Shown in pieces: positions 1 through 5,139 of a DNA stretch of 5,159 bases. Source of the stretch: Clostridia bacterium (lineage in GTDB: Bacteria; Bacillota_A; Clostridia; Christensenellales; Aristaeellaceae); NCBI GenBank assembly GCA_017481185.1, contig JAFUPO010000340.1:1-5159 (forward strand). Direction: 5' to 3'. Below the pieces are notes generated by a model. The model saw only the letters and a list, made by a program, of their open reading frames with translations. It did not search any database and was not told the DNA's origin. The position numbers were made by a program, and so were the translations under genes. Positions within the stretch are counted from its first letter, which is position 1, and each line of letters begins with the position of its first letter.

Positions 1-1
1 C

Positions 2-1024
2 CAGGAGCCCATTTCCATCCTGGGCATTTCCGAGTCCAATGGCCAGGTCGATTGGGATGCTCACCAGCAGCAGGTGCGCCGCCAGGTGTTCAAGCCCTCC
101 ACCGCCTGGCTGACCATCGATATGATGAAGGACAGCGTCTCCTCCGGCACCAGCACCAAGGCCAAAATCTCCGGCCAAACGGTGGCCGGCAAAACTGGCA
201 CCAACTCCAGCCAAAAGGGGGTTACCTTCTGCGGCCTCACCGGCCACTACGCAGCCTCTGTGTGGATCGGCCACGACAACTACAAGGAACTCTCCTCCAA
301 GGCTACTGGCGGCAACAGCGCAGCGCCCCTTTGGCAAAGCTTCATGAGCAAAATTCATAAGCAAAAGGGGCTGGGCAACCGAGATATTTTAGAAGGTGAT
401 CCGGCAGATTACGGCTTGACCAAGGTAACCACCTGCGCCGTCAGCGGCCAATTAGCCACCAGCGCCTGCCGTAACGATGTGAAGGGCTACGGCACCGTGA
501 CCGATTACTGGCCCAACAGCAATGTGCCCATCACCGAATGTCAGATGCACAAGACCATGACCATCTGCAACGACTCCAAGCTGCTGGCAACTCAATACTG
601 CCCCAACGTATCCCAGTCCGGCGGCGTCATTATCATTCCCAAGGGGCATCCGCTATACCGCCTTATCGGCACCCAATACGATGATACCCTCACTGAATAC
701 CTGGGCTCCTTTGCAACCCTGCGCTACACCAACGATCCTAATCAAAACGCCGCTCTAAACAGCCTGGTCACCTGCTCTTACCACACGGAGCACACGACCT
801 CAGGCACCGACTATCTGGTGGAGAATACGCTGCTGCCGGATGCCCGGCGGCTGATTCAGCAAGCCTATACCCTGCTGGGTCGCCATCCCTCCGGCACCGA
901 TGCTTACAACAATCTCCAATCAGCCATCTACAGCTTGGAAGGGCTAATCAACGCCAGCCCCTCCTCCGGTGAGCTGACCCAGGCCATGACTCGCCTAACC
1001 CAGGCCATGGCTGGGATGCAATAG
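2..1024 (+). CDS. Class A penicillin-binding protein (PBP1A type), C-terminal part, 5' truncated by window edge
   Basis: This is the last 340 residues of a bifunctional peptidoglycan synthase. The family polymerises glycan strands and cross-links stem peptides on the outer face of the membrane. The frame is open from base 2 and ends at TAG 1022-1024. Seen: the third transpeptidase motif KTG at window residues 64-66 (VAGKTGTN), then the typical end of a class A transpeptidase domain (AASVWIGHDN, TGGNSAAPLW). The glycosyltransferase domain and the SxxK and SxN motifs must lie upstream of the window. Beyond the catalytic domain, about residues 145-200 hold a cysteine-rich module with two copies of C-x2-S-x2-LAT-x2-C, and about 275-340 hold a helical segment resembling a FIVAR domain. 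An internal GTG at base 74 falls inside the domain and is not the true start. Ribokinase follows after 26 nt in the same direction, so cotranscription is possible. The family is clear; the exact paralogue is not. Confidence 0.93.
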   Translation, partial: QEPISILGISESNGQVDWDAHQQQVRRQVFKPSTAWLTIDMMKDSVSSGTSTKAKISGQTVAGKTGTNSSQKGVTFCGLTGHYAASVWIGHDNYKELSSKATGGNSAAPLWQSFMSKIHKQKGLGNRDILEGDPADYGLTKVTTCAVSGQLATSACRNDVKGYGTVTDYWPNSNVPITECQMHKTMTICNDSKLLATQYCPNVSQSGGVIIIPKGHPLYRLIGTQYDDTLTEYLGSFATLRYTNDPNQNAALNSLVTCSYHTEHTTSGTDYLVENTLLPDARRLIQQAYTLLGRHPSGTDAYNNLQSAIYSLEGLINASPSSGELTQAMTRLTQAMAGMQ

Positions 1025-1050
1025 CATACCTGTGAAAGAGGATTTCCGTT

Positions 1051-1965
1051 ATGAAAAAGATACTGGTCATCGGCAGCATGAACGTGGACTTCGTGGCCCC
1101 GGTGGCGCATATCCCCGCAGAGGGAGAAACCATTTTAGCTGGTCATCTATCCATCCATACCGGCGGCAAGGGCGGCAATCAGGCCTTTGCCGCGGCTAAG
1201 CTGGGCGGCGATGTAACCATGCTGGGCGCAGTAGGCTGCGACGATTATGGTCAGCTTCTTCTAAACAGCCTTTCCAGCGTGGGCGTGGATGTGAGCCGCG
1301 TTAAAAAAGCAGAGGGTGTTTCCACCGGCATGGCCTGGATCGCCGTATCCGCAAAAGGCAACAACAGCATTATCGTTATCCCAGGCGCTAATCTAACCGT
1401 GGACAAAGCCTATATCGATGCCAACCTGGACATACTGGCTGCCAGCGATGTTGTGGTCATGCAGATGGAGATCCCGTTGGAGACCGTAGCCTACGCTGCT
1501 CAAAAGGCCAAGGCCCTGGGCAAAACTGTGATCCTGGACCCTGCCCCCGCCGTACCCGGCCTGGGCCGCGAGGTTCTTCAATATGTGGATATTGCAAAGC
1601 CCAATGAAACGGAGCTATCCATTCTATTAAAGGATCCGGAGACTGCCGCCCATGTGCCTGCGGCTGCACAGGCGCTTCAGGATCGGGGCGTCGCCAATGT
1701 AGCCGTTACCTTGGGCAGCGACGGCGCCTATTTGCTCAAGGCTGACGGCACTGGAGAGCATTTTGAGTCCCGTCCAGTCAAGGCAGTGGATACCACGGCT
1801 GCGGGCGATAGCTTCACCGCTGCGATGGCTCTAAAAATCAGCCAAGGCGCCTCCTTGGAGGAGGCATTTCCCTTTGCCATGAGGGTAGCTGAGATCGTTG
1901 TAACCCGCCCTGGCGCACAAAGCTCCATCCCCTTTCCATACGAAATCGCTCAAATCCAAGCATAA
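1051..1965 (+). CDS. rbsK: Ribokinase (PfkB family)
   Basis: Ribokinase phosphorylates D-ribose to ribose 5-phosphate with ATP in the cytosol, feeding the pentose phosphate pathway and nucleotide synthesis. The 304-residue protein is close to the family's usual length (about 305-310). Visible signatures, in order: GSMNVDF (8-14, sugar-binding N-terminus); the glycine-rich PfkB motif GGKGGNQA (38-45); GNNSIIVIPGAN (103-114), typical of ribokinase rather than fructokinase; QMEIP (138-142); DPAPA (163-167); KPNETE (183-188); VTLGSDGAYL (219-228, nucleotide-binding side); DTTAAGDSF (247-255) with the catalytic base expected at Asp253; and TRPGAQSSIP (285-294). The ATG at 1051 has the ribosome binding site AAAGAGG at 1035-1041, 9 nt upstream. 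No ribose transporter, RbsD or LacI-type regulator lies nearby, so its substrate source and regulation cannot be inferred. A related PfkB sugar or nucleoside kinase is possible, but the motifs favour ribokinase. Confidence 0.93.
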   Translation: MKKILVIGSMNVDFVAPVAHIPAEGETILAGHLSIHTGGKGGNQAFAAAKLGGDVTMLGAVGCDDYGQLLLNSLSSVGVDVSRVKKAEGVSTGMAWIAVSAKGNNSIIVIPGANLTVDKAYIDANLDILAASDVVVMQMEIPLETVAYAAQKAKALGKTVILDPAPAVPGLGREVLQYVDIAKPNETELSILLKDPETAAHVPAAAQALQDRGVANVAVTLGSDGAYLLKADGTGEHFESRPVKAVDTTAAGDSFTAAMALKISQGASLEEAFPFAMRVAEIVVTRPGAQSSIPFPYEIAQIQA

Positions 1966-2005
1966 AAAGGGATCCAAGATGCGTTAAGCACCTTGGATCC
2001 TTTTT
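1964..2005. terminator. Bidirectional Rho-independent terminator between convergent genes
   Basis: A nearly perfect hairpin lies between rbsK (+) and the acetyltransferase gene (-). The arm GGATCCAAG (1970-1978) pairs with CTTGGATCC (1992-2000). One A-C mismatch follows, then the inner pairs TGC/GCA (1980-1982 with 1988-1990) around loop GTTAA. The base is extended by A-T pairs (1964-1968 with 2001-2005), with one bulged G near 1969. The outer A and T runs give a U-tract on whichever strand is transcribed, so it can end both convergent units. Each gene's stop codon overlaps the edge of the hairpin. Confidence 0.88.
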
Positions 2006-2498
2006 AATACTTTTCATAGGCTAACCTGGGAAAATCATCTTCTTCAACATAAATCGTGCCGCAATGCTTAAAGCCAAGCTTTGTAAGCAGCCCTTGAAAA
2101 ACATAATTATCTCCATGGGTATCAATACGCAGATGGCCGCACTGCTTATAGGCCCAGTCAAGACAGCACTGACCGATGCCCTTGACCGATCCGTTGCCAG
2201 CGATGCGGTGCACAACGCCATAATCGCCATCGTTGGTCCAACCGCCGTCCTCAATGTGCCGGTAGGTGGGCTCCACATCCTTGCCGCTGGTAAAAAAGAA
2301 AACGCCTACCACGCATCCTTCATGGACGCAAACATAGCTGGTTCCCTGGCGAATATCCTCGCAGATCAGCTGCTCCGGCGGCCAATGAGTAGGGCCCCAT
2401 TGGTGCGGATTGCCATGCTCTGCCATAAACCGCCGTGCGTAGGCGTATATCTCCATAATCCGAGGCAAATCTGGCGCTGTCGAATGTCGAATTTCCAA
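2004..2498 (-). CDS. GNAT-family N-acetyltransferase, substrate unknown
   Basis: A 164-residue single-domain protein of the GNAT fold, whose members move an acetyl group from acetyl-CoA to an amine. Seen: an N-terminal beta strand and helix typical of the fold (MEIRHSTAPDLPRIMEIY); a central strand VVGVFFF (63-69); the acetyl-CoA-binding strand and turn GVVHRIAGNGSVKGIG (94-109); LRIDTHGDN (123-131); and the C-terminal LLTKLGFKHCGTIYV (137-151). The pyrophosphate loop is VKGIG, with Ser104 where many GNATs have Arg or Gln. From memory this HRIA/RIDTHGDN subtype is common in clostridia but has no assigned substrate. The start is TTG at 2498-2496, chosen because GGAGGG (2506-2511) lies 7 nt upstream and no in-frame ATG fits the conserved N-terminus. 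It follows the DUF554 gene after 21 nt, so the two probably share a transcript. Its stop lies at the edge of the bidirectional terminator. Confidence 0.85.
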   Translation of the reverse strand: MEIRHSTAPDLPRIMEIYAYARRFMAEHGNPHQWGPTHWPPEQLICEDIRQGTSYVCVHEGCVVGVFFFTSGKDVEPTYRHIEDGGWTNDGDYGVVHRIAGNGSVKGIGQCCLDWAYKQCGHLRIDTHGDNYVFQGLLTKLGFKHCGTIYVEEDDFPRLAYEKY

Positions 2499-2505
2499 AT
2501 TGCAG

Positions 2506-2511
2506 CCCTCC
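2506..2511 (-). promoter_or_regulatory. Ribosome binding site fixing a TTG start
   Basis: GGAGGG on the minus strand ends 7 nt before TTG 2498-2496 and is the only strong Shine-Dalgarno sequence near the acetyltransferase N-terminus. It lies in the 21-nt gap after the DUF554 stop codon (TAA 2522-2520), and it decides in favour of the non-ATG start. Confidence 0.75.
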
Positions 2512-2519
2512 GTATTAGC

Positions 2520-3200
2520 TTAAAAAATCGTCAGATAGGCAATGGGCAGAAAGATGGCAGGCAGCATATTGCCTACCTGAATGTGCTTGTCATAAAGCAT
2601 ATTCAGGCCGATACCTGCGATAAGCAGGCCGCCCACGGCGCTCATTTCATTGATCACCGGCGTGCTCAATATCGGTGAAAGAACCCCCGCCAATAGGGCA
2701 ATGCTCCCTTGGTAAACCAGCACGGCCAGGGCGCTCAGGCCTACGCCGGGGCCCAGGGTGCTTGAAAACACTACCGCTGAGATGCCGTCTAACAAGGATT
2801 TGGCGATCAGCGTGGTATGATCTCCCCGCAGGCCGCTATCCAGAGAACCAACGATCGCCATTGCGCCCACGCAGTAAACCAGCGTGGCCGTCACAAAGGC
2901 CTTGCCGAAGGTGGAGCCGTCGCCCTTTTTGTCAAACACTGACTGAGCTTTAGCGCCCAGGTCATCCAGCTTTTTCTCAATATTGGCCAGGGAGCCCACC
3001 AGGCTGCCCAGAGCAATGCAGATAATCACACACATGGTATCCGCCGTTTTGATAGCGCCGGAGATGCCAATAAGGATCACGCACAGGCCCAGGCCCTGCA
3101 TGATGGTATCCCCCAGCCGCTTGGGCAAGCCCTTGCGCAAAAGGCAGCCCACCAGCGTTCCCAACAAAATGGCCGCCACATTGATCAGTGTACCAAGCAT
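2520..3200 (-). CDS. DUF554 family integral membrane protein (YdfK/YqgA-like)
   Basis: A 226-residue, strongly hydrophobic protein, close to the usual length of the DUF554 family (B. subtilis YdfK, E. coli YqgA). The family's biochemical function is not established; a transport role is only a guess. Hydrophobic stretches lie at about residues 1-21, 33-50, 55-73, 101-119, 137-149, 152-175, 185-203 and 210-225, implying a multipass inner-membrane protein. The family signature is visible as the N-terminal MLGTLINVAAILLGTLVG, then GAMAIVGSLDSGLRGDH (112-128) and LLDGISAVVFSSTLG (136-150), with small residues and glycines throughout. A charged stretch at about 75-96 (EKKLDDLGAK and DKKGDG) would be a loop. 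The ATG at 3200-3198 has AAGGGG (3209-3214) 8 nt upstream. It lies downstream of the rpmA terminator hairpin and directly before the acetyltransferase gene. No convincing promoter is seen in the 81-bp gap upstream, so readthrough from the ribosomal operon may contribute to expression. Confidence 0.88.
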   Translation of the reverse strand: MLGTLINVAAILLGTLVGCLLRKGLPKRLGDTIMQGLGLCVILIGISGAIKTADTMCVIICIALGSLVGSLANIEKKLDDLGAKAQSVFDKKGDGSTFGKAFVTATLVYCVGAMAIVGSLDSGLRGDHTTLIAKSLLDGISAVVFSSTLGPGVGLSALAVLVYQGSIALLAGVLSPILSTPVINEMSAVGGLLIAGIGLNMLYDKHIQVGNMLPAIFLPIAYLTIF

Positions 3201-3222
3201 ACAAACAACCCCTTATAATGGC

Positions 3223-3257
3223 AAAAGGACCTTTCTTTCTCCCGAAAGAAAGGTCCT
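3223..3257 (-). terminator. Rho-independent terminator of the rplU-prp-rpmA operon
   Basis: On the minus strand, AGGACCTTTCTTTC (3257-3244) pairs perfectly with GAAAGAAAGGTCCT (3239-3226). This gives a 14-bp stem with the 4-nt loop GGGA, which fits a GNRA tetraloop. It is followed by only four Ts (3226-3223) before GCC. It starts 24 nt after the rpmA stop. The stem is long but partly A-U, and the U-tract is short, so termination may be incomplete and let some transcripts reach the DUF554 gene. The plus strand carries no comparable T run after the stem. Confidence 0.8.
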
Positions 3258-3281
3258 CTCGCATCAGAACTAGTAATTCTC

Positions 3282-3581
3282 TTACTGAGCGGCGGAAGCG
3301 GTTTCAACGGGATACACGCTGACCTGCTTCTTGTCACGGCCCTTGCGCTCAAAGCGAACCACGCCGTCCACCAGGGCGAAGAGGGTGTCATCCTTACCCT
3401 TGCCGACGTTCAGGCCGGGATGGATGTGGGTGCCGCGCTGACGAACCAGAATGTTGCCAGCCAGAGAGAACTGGCCATCCGCCCGCTTGGCGCCAAGACG
3501 CTTGGATTCGCTGTCACGGCCGTTACGGGTGGAGCCCATGCCCTTTTTGTGGGCGAAAAGCTGAAGATTAAGCTTCATCAT
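3282..3581 (-). CDS. rpmA: Large ribosomal subunit protein bL27, with removable N-terminal extension
   Basis: L27 is a 50S subunit protein whose N-terminal tail reaches the peptidyl transferase centre and contacts tRNA. The 99-residue product has the family core [20 protein letters not shown] (10-29), [16 protein letters not shown] (41-56) and the strand [16 protein letters not shown] (66-81). It begins with the Firmicute-type extension MMKLNLQLF, ending in the known Prp cleavage context [11 protein letters not shown], so processing is expected between Phe9 and Ala10. This exposes the mature tail that starts directly before HKKG. The start is the first of two adjacent ATGs (3581-3579): GGAGG (3590-3594) is 8 nt upstream, and the resulting extension matches the usual nine residues (for example MLKLNLQFF in Staphylococcus). 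The second ATG would shorten it by one. The start overlaps the prp stop by 4 nt (ATGA), suggesting coupled translation. The C-terminus ([13 protein letters not shown]) is somewhat extended. Confidence 0.98.
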   Translation of the reverse strand: MMKLNLQLFAHKKGMGSTRNGRDSESKRLGAKRADGQFSLAGNILVRQRGTHIHPGLNVGKGKDDTLFALVDGVVRFERKGRDKKQVSVYPVETASAAQ

Positions 3582-3919
3582 GGATGTTTCCTCCGTTCTT
3601 GAAGTTGTACGTTCTTAGGATACGCTTGGGACAGATCCTGCAAGCCCTGCCGCAATGCTTTCATAAGCACCTGGGCGTCATGATGGGCCTGGGCTGAGAG
3701 CCCTTTGGGAAGGGTTACTTCCAACAAAACAGGTTCATCCCTTTGAATCACTTGGGGGGCCACCCCCGCCACCGATTCCAGCGCATTAACGCAGGTAGTG
3801 GTCAGGATGGAAATGGCAGCGCAGACAATGTCTGTTCCTGCCTCCCCATAGCCGGAGTGCCCGGTGACCTTGAAGCCTTCAATGCCATTGGGCCCTTCCT
3901 GCAAAACGATCCGGGTCAT
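3578..3919 (-). CDS. prp: Ribosomal-processing cysteine protease Prp
   Basis: Prp removes the N-terminal extension of L27 in Firmicutes and related bacteria, a step shown to be essential in Staphylococcus aureus. The 113-residue product carries the family signature [18 protein letters not shown] (20-37). His21 and Cys33 match the catalytic pair (His22 and Cys34 in the S. aureus protein), with Gly-rich spacing and Asp30 between them. The rest is a small alpha/beta domain: [14 protein letters not shown] (39-52) is helical, VLLEVTLP is a strand, and the C-terminal helix is [18 protein letters not shown]. Older annotations call this family DUF464 or YsxB-like. Its position between rplU and rpmA is the conserved one and supports the assignment. 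The ATG (3919-3917) overlaps the rplU TGA by 1 nt (TGATG), and no clear Shine-Dalgarno sequence is seen upstream, so translation probably depends on termination-reinitiation. That would keep the enzyme scarce relative to its ribosomal substrate (inference). Confidence 0.95.
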   Translation of the reverse strand: MTRIVLQEGPNGIEGFKVTGHSGYGEAGTDIVCAAISILTTTCVNALESVAGVAPQVIQRDEPVLLEVTLPKGLSAQAHHDAQVLMKALRQGLQDLSQAYPKNVQLQERRKHP

Positions 3920-4227
3920 CAGGCGTTGATAGCAGTGATCTCAACCTTGGTGTAGGGCTGGCGATGACCGGCCTTGCGGGCATAGCCCTTCTTGCTCTTG
4001 TACTTGTAAACGACGATCTTCTCGCCCTTCACCTGAGCAACGACCTTGCCTTCGACCTTAGCGCCATCCACAACGGGGTTGCCGACCTTCACGCCATCGT
4101 CACCGGAAACCATCAAAACATCGAAGGAAACGGTGCTGTCGATTTCGCTGTCCAGCTTCTCGACGTAGATCACATCACCCTGGGAAACCTTGTACTGCTT
4201 GCCGCCAGTTGCAATGATTGCGAACAT
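3919..4227 (-). CDS. rplU: Large ribosomal subunit protein bL21
   Basis: L21 binds 23S rRNA and is needed for assembly of the 50S subunit. The 102-residue product is the usual length and shows the family landmarks: [18 protein letters not shown] (1-18), VEKL (22-25), [16 protein letters not shown] (48-63) and the basic C-terminal signature [19 protein letters not shown] (75-93). The start is ATG 4227-4225. A GTG 12 nt upstream (4239-4237) is in frame, but it overlaps the ribosome binding site AGGAGG (4239-4244) and would add residues absent from the family. It is the first gene of the rplU-prp-rpmA operon, with a strong promoter and a structured leader upstream. Its TGA stop overlaps the prp ATG. 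Confidence 0.97.
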   Translation of the reverse strand: MFAIIATGGKQYKVSQGDVIYVEKLDSEIDSTVSFDVLMVSGDDGVKVGNPVVDGAKVEGKVVAQVKGEKIVVYKYKSKKGYARKAGHRQPYTKVEITAINA

Positions 4228-4314
4228 TTTTGCAAGCACCTCCTAGTTCAATACTCGCCGGGCCATGAGGTTGCGCGTGGGCGCATTTGGACAGACCTCT
4301 CCCGAGCGGCTTAC
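4228..4314 (-). promoter_or_regulatory. Structured 5' leader of the rplU operon (probable L21 leader RNA)
   Basis: The untranslated region between the inferred transcription start (about 4314) and rplU can fold into nested stems. GAGGU (4299-4295) pairs with ACCUC (4271-4267). Inside this, UGCGC (4285-4281) pairs with GCGCA (4276-4272) around the loop CCAC. Outside, CGGG (4304-4301) can pair with CCCG (4262-4259), with further CU/AG pairs possible beyond. Firmicutes are known to have a cis-acting L21 leader RNA upstream of rplU that is thought to allow autoregulation of the operon; position and fold fit this, but I cannot confirm a match to the Rfam model (L21 leader). The fold is deduced by eye, without energies. 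Confidence 0.6.
4239..4244 (-). promoter_or_regulatory. Ribosome binding site of rplU
   Basis: AGGAGG on the minus strand, 11 nt before ATG 4227-4225, is a full match to the anti-Shine-Dalgarno core. It rules out the in-frame GTG at 4239-4237 as the start. Its GAGGU (4242-4238) is identical to a segment earlier in the leader (4299-4295) and could pair with the same ACCUC (4271-4267), so access to it may be controlled by leader folding. Confidence 0.85.
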
Positions 4315-4320
4315 TGATAT

Positions 4321-4349
4321 ACGATAGCACATTTTGCATAGCTTGTCAA
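4321..4349 (-). promoter_or_regulatory. Sigma-A promoter of the rplU-prp-rpmA operon
   Basis: On the minus strand a perfect -35 box TTGACA (4349-4344) is separated by exactly 17 nt from TATCGT (4326-4321), which matches 4 of 6 bases of TATAAT. Transcription would start near 4314, giving a leader of about 87 nt before rplU. The strong -35 box and ideal spacing suit a highly expressed ribosomal operon. Confidence 0.85.
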
Positions 4350-4379
4350 CGAAAAATCCTGGTTTCATAAGGCTTTTGT

Positions 4380-4410
4380 TTGCAAAATTTCTCTTTGCTG
4401 CGCATAGAAT
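4380..4410 (+). promoter_or_regulatory. Weak candidate promoter for the LysM gene
   Basis: TTGCAA (4380-4385) and TAGAAT (4405-4410) resemble sigma-A boxes, but the 19-nt spacing is long. The overlapping CATAGAAT (4403-4410) also fits the CATAnnnT pattern of the -10 boxes of mother-cell sporulation sigma factors, though no clear matching -35 is seen. Either reading is tentative. The boxes lie 33 nt or more upstream of the LysM start and diverge from the rplU promoter. Confidence 0.25.
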
Positions 4411-4424
4411 TCTACAGACCCACT

Positions 4425-4432
4425 GAAAGGAG
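4425..4432 (+). promoter_or_regulatory. Ribosome binding site of the LysM gene
   Basis: GAAAGGAG lies 10 nt before ATG 4443. It selects this ATG over the upstream in-frame TTG at 4380, which has no ribosome binding site and would prepend 21 residues unlike any LysM or signal sequence. Confidence 0.8.
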
Positions 4433-4442
4433 ATTGATTCCC

Positions 4443-5132
4443 ATGGCCGAGAACACCAACGCACAAAATCGCATCTGCGCCCAGGAATATACCGTTCGCC
4501 GGGGGGATAGCTTCTATCTCATCAGCCACCGGCTCGGCATCCCCCTGAGGGACCTTTTAGCCGCCAATGCCAATATCAATCCGGCCCGGCTGATGGTGGG
4601 GGATGTCTTGTGCATCCCCACTGAGGAAGCGAATCAACACGTTCCCGAAAACATCGTTGTCCCGGAAGTTGCGCCCCAGGCCGCCGCTGAGCCCCTGGTG
4701 CAGACTCCCGCGCCCGACTTGAGCGACATGGATGAAGAGGCTGTGCCTAACCTGGATGTGCCCGCCATGCCCCCAGAAAATGATACGGTGGTCGATCCCA
4801 ATAGCACCGTTTGCCCCACAGACCGCCGGATGATCGTTTCAGAAGGCCAGAGCCTGGCAGATATTCAGTTAGCGCACCAATTGAACCTACATAGTCTCAC
4901 CCAGGCCAATCCCACCGTGGATTTTGACCATCTGCAAGCGGGTCAGGAAATCTGCATCCAAGAGGTTAATACCCCCTGCCCCCTGCCCAACCACTACGTC
5001 CTGGGCACTGACGAAACCCTGGAAAGCGTGGCTGTCAAATTCAATCTTCCGCTTGGCTCTTTTCTCAGAGCCAATCCCTGCCTGGCCCCTGCTGACTTCG
5101 AGGCTGGCGTATGCATCCGGCTGCCTGAGTAA
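4443..5132 (+). CDS. Protein with three LysM domains, each with a paired cysteine
   Basis: LysM modules of about 45 residues bind N-acetylglucosamine-containing glycans such as peptidoglycan. The 229-residue product has three. Module 1 (about 12-59) includes YTVRRGDSFYLISHRLGI, LLAANANINPARLMVGD and LCIP. Module 2 (about 124-172) includes SEGQSLADIQLAHQLNL, QANPTVDFDHLQAGQ and ICIQ. Module 3 (about 179-228) includes HYVLGTDETLESVAVKFNL, RANPCLAPADFEAG and VCIRLP. A Pro- and acid-rich linker (about 60-120) separates modules 1 and 2, while 2 and 3 are nearly adjacent. Each module has a Cys just before its first strand and one in its last strand (12/57, 124/171, 179/224), plus Cys213. No catalytic domain is present, and the N-terminus (MAENTNAQNRICAQ) is hydrophilic, with no signal peptide or membrane segment. 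Known relatives include spore-associated and wall-binding LysM proteins, but the role here is not determined. It diverges from the rplU operon and is probably monocistronic. Confidence 0.9.
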   Translation: MAENTNAQNRICAQEYTVRRGDSFYLISHRLGIPLRDLLAANANINPARLMVGDVLCIPTEEANQHVPENIVVPEVAPQAAAEPLVQTPAPDLSDMDEEAVPNLDVPAMPPENDTVVDPNSTVCPTDRRMIVSEGQSLADIQLAHQLNLHSLTQANPTVDFDHLQAGQEICIQEVNTPCPLPNHYVLGTDETLESVAVKFNLPLGSFLRANPCLAPADFEAGVCIRLPE

Positions 5133-5139
5133 ACGTGAG

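Noticed and set aside
52..360. Second plus-strand frame of 102 codons overlapping the penicillin-binding protein
   Set aside because: The overlapping frame encodes the clear KTG transpeptidase segment; this one is low-complexity and Arg/Gln-rich, as expected for a shifted frame.
1970..2000. Inverted GGATCC repeats as a possible recombination or attachment site
   Set aside because: The repeat is fully explained as a terminator hairpin with flanking A and T runs between two convergent genes; there is no integrase or target duplication.
2064..2678. Open frame of 204 codons on the plus strand
   Set aside because: It runs antisense across the well-supported GNAT and DUF554 genes, has no ribosome binding site and shows no recognisable domain; it is a shadow frame.
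3201..3230. TATAAT-like sequence before the DUF554 gene
   Set aside because: TTATAATGG reads on the plus strand, the wrong direction. On the minus strand TATAAG overlaps the ribosome binding site and has no -35 box at a suitable distance.
4228..4239. Upstream in-frame GTG start for rplU (106 residues)
   Set aside because: The GTG lies within the AGGAGG ribosome binding site, and the four extra residues are not part of the conserved L21 N-terminus.
3964..4317. Open frame of 117 codons on the plus strand opposite rplU and its leader
   Set aside because: It is antisense to the conserved L21 gene, promoter and leader, and its hydrophobic composition follows from the complement of L21 codons.
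4243..4464. Minus-strand frame of 73 codons running through the rplU promoter
   Set aside because: It spans the -35 and -10 boxes and starts inside the LysM gene, with no ribosome binding site. Only its last codons fall in the leader, noted above as a chance-level mini-ORF.
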